Positions 56,240 to 64,000 of a stretch of DNA of 64,000 nucleotides are shown here, piece after piece. Under the pieces are notes generated by a model. That model was given only the letters and a program-made list of their open reading frames with translations, was not told the DNA's origin and ran no database searches. The DNA is from Theodoxus fluviatilis (Eukaryota; Mollusca; Gastropoda; Cycloneritida; Neritidae). Location: assembly GCA_034096865.1 (NCBI GenBank), contig JAWQFJ010001162.1:106969-170968 (forward strand), in the 5' to 3' direction. Every line of letters starts with the position of its first letter. Within the stretch, counting starts at the first letter, position 1. Both the position numbers and the translations under genes were made by a program.

Positions 56240-56845
56240 GAGATGAAAAGCAATGTAGGGATCTGAGGATTTCTTCAGAAGCCTCTTGACCCTCTGGACA
56301 GCTCGCTCAGCTTCTCTGTCGCTCTGTGGGTATCCAGGAGAGCTTGTTGTATGGGTGAAGGTAAATTCTTTGGCAAAATTTGGAACTCTGCCCTGGGAAA
56401 CTGGGGACCAATGTCAGTGACGTTTTGAATGCAGCAGACTGCAAAAATGCTTTTAACTCTGAAAATGACTGGCACGTGTTTGTCTTTCAAGGTGGCAGAG
56501 TTTGACCCACCGGTAGTAGTAGTTCACCACACAAAGACAAGAGGTGAGAGGAGTATACGTTTTATGCGTTTGAACACAGTTTCATGCTGCTTGCCTCTGT
56601 TCAAGGCTGTTCCTCTGGAGTAGGGCTTAAAGAGATGCAGTGAGGTTAATGAGGTTGGGTGTGATCTCTGCCAGTTGGTTCAGCATTCCCAAGAACCTTT
56701 GCAGCTCTGTGATGTTGGTTGTGGATGGGAATTTGCTGATGCTCTCCAGCGGGTTGATGAAGAGGCCAAGGAATGTCACTGTTGACTTTGAAAATTCACA
56801 CTTCTCGTTCAGAGTGAAACCAGCTGCTGTATGTGATGCTCAATA
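56240..56845 (-). pseudogene. Gypsy/Ty3-type pol remnant
   Basis: The minus strand from 56,845 shows the end of a reverse transcriptase: AGFTLNEKCEFSKSTVTFLG, then TTNITELQRFLGMLNQL. After a decayed 200-bp stretch comes integrase core sequence: VTDIGPQFPRAEFQ, and in a shifted frame FTHTTSSPGYPQSDREAERA, which contains the third catalytic acidic residue region. RNase H is largely deleted. This is an old LTR-retrotransposon fragment. Confidence 0.75.
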
Positions 56846-56849
56846 AATC

Positions 56850-57380
56850 TTCTTCAATTTTGATGTTTTTCATGTTTTGCACGAAAGATTGAATGCTGTC
56901 AGTGAGAGAAAGTGTGACATGAAAATTGGCTGCAGTGTAAAGTTGAGTTAAGACGAATGCTAACCTCTAATTTGACTAAAAATTTTGGTTTTATTTCATT
57001 TCTTCTTGATCTAGGAGCAAAAATATCATTAATACTTGGATGTTGAAGCTGCAATAAACTTTTTGTGTTGAATATTTTATCTTTTGTGGCTCTTTTTCTG
57101 AATGAGTGGTGGTGTCAAGTTAAGATGAGACTCCAAACTGTCTTCTTCAAATACAACTAAACTAAACATTGCATTCAGTTTTTCTTTTCTGTATACTTTA
57201 GACATCACCTAATGCATCATATTTATGTGAAATGAAGAGTATATCATTACTGTATCAGAAAGTTTATTTTGAAATATTTGTGTCACACCAATACTCAGCA
57301 CCTCTGTACTCTTGACCATATATATACAAAACATCTATATACTTGGTGAGTCAACATGACAGTAATGTCAGTAAGAGTGA
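56850..57380. other. Intron of gene A, nothing recognised
   Basis: AT-rich sequence without supported features. Confidence 0.3.
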
Positions 57381-57383
<3 letters not shown>

Positions 57384-57453
<70 letters not shown>

Positions 57454-57467
57454 TGTGTGTGTGTGTG
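57384..57467 (+). repeat. (GA)n(GT)n microsatellite
   Basis: About 35 GA units followed by about 8 GT units. Confidence 0.95.
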
Positions 57468-57793
57468 CGTGCATGCGTGTTAGTATTCACAAACTTTCAA
57501 CAACACTGAAAACAGAGGTATCCTTTTGAGAGCATTGAGTGCAAATGCACTGAGTATAAATGAATAAATAAACAAACAAACACACAAAACTAATTAATCA
57601 ATCAATAATAAAAGATAGATAAATGAATTAATCTATTAAACTTCCACATACATGCACACTTAAACATGTTACTACTGTAAGACTACCACTGCTATCATAG
57701 CCTCTTTTGTCTAAATTAGATGGAGGAATGGAAAAGTGAGAACTTCTTGGCACTAAATAATTTCATGTTTATATTTCACTTCATGGAGCTTAC

Positions 57794-57884
57794 CATTTGC
57801 CATCACAAAGATATGCAGCATCACTGTAGACATCAGTTGCAGACAGGTGTTGAACATCTTCCAGGGTCCAGGTGATGGCGCCAT
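57794..57884 (-). CDS. MATH-domain gene A: exon starting the MATH fold
   Basis: 91-nt minus-strand exon, acceptor 'tatctgcag', donor ATG|gtaagc, encoding GAITWTLEDVQHLSATDVYS then DAAYLCDGK. Phase and length are identical to 9664-9754, with about 75% amino-acid identity by eye. It joins exon 59,447-59,507 through a shared GAT codon and the next exon through a Trp codon. Conservation of frame, splice sites and key aromatic residues supports a real gene. Confidence 0.65.
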
Positions 57885-58125
57885 CTGCAGATAACCCAAT
57901 CATTCAAATATAGACTAAAGTTTACATCAAGTAAAATATCATCCAAACTATCAACCTCATCAAATGATAAAATGCATGAACAAGCTAGCTTTAACTTATT
58001 TTTCAATCCTGCAGAATCTGTTTAGGTATATGGAAGATTGTCATTTAATACCAAGGTCATACAAATGACCTGATTAGACAAGAGGATTGGACACCAGTTT
58101 GACACATTATATCACTCCTAATGTA

Positions 58126-58559
58126 TTCACACACACTCACATACACACACAAAAATGCATGTAAACTCTAACATACACACTCAAATGCACACACACACAT
58201 GCACACACACACATGCACACCCACCCATGCACACCCACCTACCCACCCCAACACATACACCCACACATTCATTACCCCCCCCCCCCCCCCCCCCCCCCCC
58301 CACACACACTCACATACACACACACATGCATATACACACTCACACACACAAACACACACACACCCACATGCACACACTCACACGCACACACACACACACA
58401 CACACTCAAATGCACACACGCACATGCACACACACACACACACACTCAAATGCACACACACACATGCACAGCTACCTACCCACCCCGACACATACACCCA
58501 CACATTCATACCCCCCCACACACACTCCACTTCCTCCCATACACACCCACCCACACACA

Positions 58560-58601
<42 letters not shown>

Positions 58602-58680
58602 TACACATGCACACCACTCTCAACCACGCATGCATGCATGTACACAAACACACACACACATACACAAATACTACACCTCT
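58126..58680 (+). repeat. CA-rich repeat block with a poly-C run
   Basis: CACA, CATGCACA and CCCAC units in several imperfect larger repeats (an ACTCAAATGCACAC motif recurs) with a run of about 27 C at 58,275-58,301. Long open frames are compositional. Confidence 0.95.
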
Positions 58681-58864
58681 ACTCAAATTATCCGCAACAA
58701 CAGCTTTGCACAAACTAATGAGCCAAAAACTTTTTAAATAGAGCTAAGGAACTAACAGGCTAAATGTCACATCAATTGGTCAAGCAGTTGAAGGTGAAAG
58801 GCAGCCCATAGATAGACAGATGGATGGACAGGCAGATGGACACATGGATGGATGGACAGATGGA

Positions 58865-58869
<5 letters not shown>

Positions 58870-58918
<49 letters not shown>
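58870..58918 (+). repeat. (CA)n microsatellite
   Basis: About 24 CA units following GGATGGACAGATGG tandem motifs. Confidence 0.95.
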
Positions 58919-58919
<1 letters not shown>

Positions 58920-59446
58920 TAAATGACAGGTCCTGTACACAATGACAAGACTGGAGTGAATCATCACAATATTTTATCCAGCTGACATAAATCCCATCCA
59001 TTGCTCTGCATGTTGATTTTTGCCTATGGTCATCAGCATGCACACTTTTTGTGTGTCTCAAGAGTAACCTTTCTCAGAGGAGGACTGACATTTCACAGCA
59101 GTATAGTATGATGCCAGGGTGATGGTTCTCCCTACCCAAGTACTTTCATTCACTGCAGAATTAGCCGTGACAATAAGTCACACTAAATGCTTCTTTCTCA
59201 GGGTGTTGTTTAGTCCTGAAAAGGGCCTTTCATTTACTGTCCAGTCTGAGAGAGAGAGAGTAAAGTTACAGCTCTGTAGATGTCAAAACAGAACACAACC
59301 TCTGGGAAGGACACTATAAAAATACATTCCATAAATACATACATTAAAGATGCAATTCTCAAGATCAGAAATAAAACATTTAATTAAAGAAAACCCATGT
59401 CCACACTTTAAGGGTGAAAATGTTACTATATACTATACTATATTAC

Positions 59447-59507
59447 CGAAAACATGTCCAAATGTGTCAATGGCAGTTTTCATTTCTCGAAGGCCTCTTC
59501 TGTCAAA
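59447..59507 (-). CDS. MATH-domain gene A: pre-MATH helical exon
   Basis: 61-nt exon identical to 11,657-11,717, with acceptor tttctaccctttcag and donor TTCG|gtaata on the minus strand. It encodes FDRRGLREMKTAIDTFGHVF. See gene B copy for interpretation. Confidence 0.6.
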
Positions 59508-59756
59508 CTGAAAGGGTAGAAAGAGTCATGTGAGTGATAATCTCTGGACCTTGCTAAAATCACATTTAATGTATCAAATAGAAACATTTTGTAAAAGAAC
59601 CATTCAAATGTTAAAACAATAAAGAGAAAGGAAGAACAAACAACTGGGGATTTTCAAAGAAGATTCTGTGGCAACCATGTTTGCAATGCTGACACCATGC
59701 AAAATGACATTTTATAGACTTTCCATCTAACATCATATTCTGTTCTTACATTTGCC

Positions 59757-59782
59757 ACACACACGCACGCATGCACGCATGC

Positions 59783-59813
<31 letters not shown>
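59757..59813 (+). repeat. (CA)n microsatellite
   Basis: CA units with GCACG interruptions, counterpart of 12,211-12,326. Confidence 0.9.
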
Positions 59814-59814
<1 letters not shown>

Positions 59815-59955
59815 TCTCTCCTGGATCTTTCTATCTTTTTATAAAATCCTCAGTTTTATTTACTCTTTATCTGACATAGTGATGGCTTTCAAAGTTTCTG
59901 ACATTTTACAATGTTCAATGCCAAAAAATTAAAGTATATTTGAACCTAATTAAAC

Positions 59956-60041
59956 CTGTAGGGAGTTTTGGATTTTTCAAATCAAGACAGTCTCAAGTTT
60001 TTGCAGGAGGGGCAAAACAGATTTTCAGAGCAAAGTTCAAA
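59956..60041 (-). pseudogene. Counterpart of the Cys-rich exon, with an in-frame stop
   Basis: Same splice borders as 12,465-12,550 but one Cys codon (TGC) is TGA, so the frame FELCSENLFCPSCKNLRLS ends. Either the exon is not used in gene A or gene A is damaged here. Confidence 0.35.
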
Positions 60042-60159
60042 CTGTAAGGCAAAACCATTCATTATATTAACCTGCTGAATGAAATATTGAATGTTATTAT
60101 TTCTTGCTTAGAACAGAACAAAAGATGAGACACTGATGATGATTTTTATGGACATGTAC

Positions 60160-63100
60160 TGTAACTCAGAAAAGTACTTCATGAAGCAATCGTCTTGGCA
60201 TTATAAGAAAATCACACCCATACCTCTATTACTGACATGTACTGTAACTCAGAAAAGTACTTCATGAAGCAATCGTCTTGGCATTATAAGAAAATCACAC
60301 CCATACCTCTATTACTGACATGTACTGTAACTCAGAAAAGTACTTCACGAAGCAATCATCTTGGCATTATAAGAAAATCACACCCATACCTCTATTACTG
60401 ACATGTACTGTAACTCAGAAAAGTACTTCACGAAGCAATCATCTTGGCATTATAAGAAAATCACACCCATACCTCTATTACTGACATGTACTGTAACTCA
60501 GAAAAGTACTTCACGAAGCAATCATCTTGGCATTATAAGAAAATCACACCCATACCTCTATTACTGACATGTACTGTAACTCAGAAAAGTACTTCACGAA
60601 GCAATCATCTTGGCATTATAAGAAAATCACACCCATACCTCTATTACTGACATGTACTGTAACTCAGAAAAGTACTTCATGAAGCAATCATCTTGGCATT
60701 ATAAGAAAATCACACCCATACCTCTATTACTGACATGTACTGTAACTCAGAAAAGTACTTCATGAAGCAATCATCTTGGCATTATAAGAAAATCACACCC
60801 ATACCTCTATTACTGACATGTACTGTAACTCAGAAAAGTACTTCATGAAGCAATCATCTTGGCATTATAAGAAAATCACACCCATACCTCTATTACTGAC
60901 ATGTACTGTAACTCAGAAAAGTACTTCACGAAGCAATCATCTTGGCATTATAAGAAAATCACACCCATACCTCTATTACTGACATGTACTGTAACTCAGA
61001 AAAGTACTTCACGAAGCAATCATCTTGGCATTATAAGAAAATCACACCCATACCTCTATTACTGACATGTACTGTAACTCAGAAAAGTACTTCACGAAGC
61101 AATCATCTTGGCATTATAAGAAAATCACACCCATACCTCTATTACTGACATGTACTGTAACTCAGAAAAGTACTTCACGAAGCAATCATCTTGGCATTAT
61201 AAGAAAATCACACCCATACCTCTATTACTGACATGTACTGTAACTCAGAAAAGTACTTCACGAAGCAATCATCTTGGCATTATAAGAAAATCACACCCAT
61301 ACCTCTATTACTGACATGTACTGTAACTCAGAAAAGTACTTCATGAAGCAATCATCTTGGCATTATAAGAAAATCACACCCATACCTCTATTACTGACAT
61401 GTACTGTAACTCAGAAAAGTACTTCATGAAGCAATCATCTTGGCATTATAAGAAAATCACACCCATACCTCTATTACTGACATGTACTGTAACTCAGAAA
61501 AGTACTTCATGAAGCAATCATCTTGGCATTATAAGAAAATCACACCCATACCTCTATTACTGACATGTACTGTAACTCAGAAAAGTACTTCATGAAGCAA
61601 TCATCTTGGCATTATAAGAAAATCACACCCATACCTCTATTACTGACATGTACTGTAACTCAGAAAAGTACTTCATGAAGCAATCATCTTGGCATTATAA
61701 GAAAATCACACCCATACCTCTATTACTGACATGTACTGTAACTCAGAAAAGTACTTCATGAAGCAATCATCTTGGCATTATAAGAAAATCACACCCATAC
61801 CTCTATTACTGACATGTACTGTAACTCAGAAAAGTACTTCATGAAGCAATCATCTTGGCATTATAAGAAAATCACACCCATACCTCTATTACTGACATGT
61901 ACTGTAACTCAGAAAAGTACTTCATGAAGCAATCATCTTGGCATTATAAGAAAATCACACCCATACCTCTATTACTGACATGTACTGTAACTCAGAAAAG
62001 TACTTCACGAAGCAATCATCTTGGCATTATAAGAAAATCACACCCATACCTCTATTACTGACATGTACTGTAACTCAGAAAAGTACTTCATGAAGCAATC
62101 ATCTTGGCATTATAAGAAAATCACACCCATACCTCTATTACTGACATGTACTGTAACTCAGAAAAGTACTTCATGAAGCAATCATCTTGGCATTATAAGA
62201 AAATCACACCCATACCTCTATTACTGACATGTACTGTAACTCAGAAAAGTACTTCACGAAGCAATCATCTTGGCATTATAAGAAAATCACACCCATACCT
62301 CTATTACTGACATGTACTGTAACTCAGAAAAGTACTTCACGAAGCAATCATCTTGGCATTATAAGAAAATCACACCCATACCTCTATTACTGACATGTAC
62401 TGTAACTCAGAAAAGTACTTCATGAAGCAATCATCTTGGCATTATAAGAAAATCACACCCATACCTCTATTACTGACATGTACTGTAACTCAGAAAAGTA
62501 CTTCATGAAGCAATCATCTTGGCATTATAAGAAAATCACACCCATACCTCTATTACTGACATGTACTGTAACTCAGAAAAGTACTTCACGAAGCAATCAT
62601 CTTGGCATTATAAGAAAATCACACCCATACCTCTATTACTGACATGTACTGTAACTCAGAAAAGTACTTCATGAAGCAATCATCTTGGCATTATAAGAAA
62701 ATCACACCCATACCTCTATTACTGACATGTACTGTAACTCAGAAAAGTACTTCATGAAGCAATCATCTTGGCATTATAAGAAAATCACACCCATACCTCT
62801 ATTACTGACATGTACTGTAACTCAGAAAAGTACTTCATGAAGCAATCATCTTGGCATTATAAGAAAATCACACCCATACCTCTATTACTGACATGTACTG
62901 TAACTCAGAAAAGTACTTCATGAAGCAATCATCTTGGCATTATAAGAAAATCACACCCATACCTCTATTACTGACATGTACTGTAACTCAGAAAAGTACT
63001 TCATGAAGCAATCATCTTGGCATTATAAGAAAATCACACCCATACCTCTATTACTGACATGTACTGTAACTCAGAAAAGTACTTCATGAAGCAATCATCT

Positions 63101-64000
63101 TGGCATTATAAGAAAATCACACCCATACCTCTATTACTGACATGTACTGTAACTCAGAAAAGTACTTCATGAAGCAATCATCTTGGCATTATAAGAAAAT
63201 CACACCCATACCTCTATTACTGACATGTACTGTAACTCAGAAAAGTACTTCACGAAGCAATCATCTTGGCATTATAAGAAAATCACACCCATACCTCTAT
63301 TACTGACATGTACTGTAACTCAGAAAAGTACTTCACGAAGCAATCATCTTGGCATTATAAGAAAATCACACCCATACCTCTATTACTGACATGTACTGTA
63401 ACTCAGAAAAGTACTTCATGAAGCAATCATCTTGGCATTATAAGAAAATCACACCCATACCTCTATTACTGACATGTACTGTAACTCAGAAAAGTACTTC
63501 ACGAAGCAATCATCTTGGCATTATAAGAAAATCACACCCATACCTCTATTACTGACATGTACTGTAACTCAGAAAAGTACTTCATGAAGCAATCATCTTG
63601 GCATTATAAGAAAATCACACCCATACCTCTATTACTGACATGTACTGTAACTCAGAAAAGTACTTCACGAAGCAATCATCTTGGCATTATAAGAAAATCA
63701 CACCCATACCTCTATTACTGACATGTACTGTAACTCAGAAAAGTACTTCATGAAGCAATCATCTTGGCATTATAAGAAAATCACACCCATACCTCTATTA
63801 CTGACATGTACTGTAACTCAGAAAAGTACTTCATGAAGCAATCATCTTGGCATTATAAGAAAATCACACCCATACCTCTATTACTGACATGTACTGTAAC
63901 TCAGAAAAGTACTTCATGAAGCAATCATCTTGGCATTATAAGAAAATCACACCCATACCTCTATTACTGACATGTACTGTAACTCAGAAAAGTACTTCAT
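60160..64000 (+). repeat. 83-bp satellite array
   Basis: About 46 tandem 83-bp monomers reaching the right edge, so the true length is unknown. Monomers are virtually identical. The variable positions I could find are CTTCAYGAAG (C or T) and AATCRTC (G or A, first units only), both at CpG or former CpG dinucleotides. The same satellite occurs at 12,675-14,193 beside the paralogous gene. Confidence 0.99.

Larger units (their letters stand above)
49050..60165. repeat. Right arm of the segmental duplication
   Basis: Matches blocks of 1-12,680 in order (see left arm). It lacks the LINE and the DIRS-like element of the left arm and instead carries a TCTG/GGTT expansion (49,860-50,340), a block with a tyrosine recombinase, SINE S2 and Gypsy remnants (52,760-57,300), and a much longer satellite at its right end. 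Confidence 0.75.

Noticed and set aside
58155..58741. Thr/His-rich ORFs of about 180 codons
   Set aside because: Translations of CA repeats.
60160..64000. CRISPR-like array
   Set aside because: Monomers are contiguous and identical with no variable spacers, in an animal repeat context.

Overview
The window looks like a repeat-saturated piece of an animal nuclear genome, most likely a marine mollusc (gastropod or relative). The reasons are spliced exons with GT-AG borders, several non-LTR retrotransposon families with (ATT)n or short-tandem tails, DIRS-like tyrosine-recombinase retroelements, Helentron-type non-autonomous elements like the 'pearl' elements of bivalves, tRNA-headed SINEs and very dense microsatellites. 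The species cannot be named from sequence alone. There is no prokaryotic gene organisation, rRNA, tRNA gene or CRISPR array.

Host genes. The only host genes I can defend are two tandem, same-orientation (minus-strand) copies of a MATH (TRAF-like) domain gene. Gene A runs from about 60.0 kb down to 34.3 kb. It contains a pre-MATH exon, the first half of the MATH fold at 57.9 and 52.4 kb, and the second half plus a stop at 44.6, 44.2, 36.1 and 34.4 kb. Gene B runs from 12.5 kb down to 8.0 kb and should continue off the left edge. The exons were found by splice signals, matching phases and conservation between the copies. The two genes sit in a segmental duplication: roughly 1-12,680 matches roughly 49,050-60,165, introns and old mariner remnants included.

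Layout. 1-6.2 kb: duplicated flank invaded by a LINE and by a DIRS-like element (copy A, with inverted termini and internal complementary region) that itself carries a LINE and a hAT fragment. 6.2-12.7 kb: gene B. 12.7-14.2 kb: short 83-bp satellite array interrupted by a HINE. 14.2-19.26 kb: DIRS-like copy B, carrying a GC-rich tandem array and ending at an assembly gap (19,259-19,276). 19.3-25.3 kb: two LINEs, the second bounded by (TC)n/(TCTG)n tracts and split by a third LINE. 25.4-27.4 kb: a pogo-type element encoding a transposase tail, an OTU protease domain and a PHD finger. 27.4-31.4 kb: LINE fragments and G-rich tracts. 31.4-45 kb: introns and last exons of gene A, with a SINE, HINEs, Tc1 and LINE fragments and a solo LTR. 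46.1-47.8 kb: a 23-bp minisatellite open in all three forward frames. 48.3-60.1 kb: 5' part of gene A with SINEs, a tyrosine-recombinase remnant and a Gypsy pol remnant. 60.16-64 kb: a highly homogeneous 83-bp satellite running off the right edge.

The strongest candidates for something little described are the pogo-OTU-PHD element, the DIRS-like element that carries a GC-rich satellite in place of its coding region, the HINE family packed with nuclear-receptor half-sites, and the satellite that has expanded differently beside two paralogous genes.
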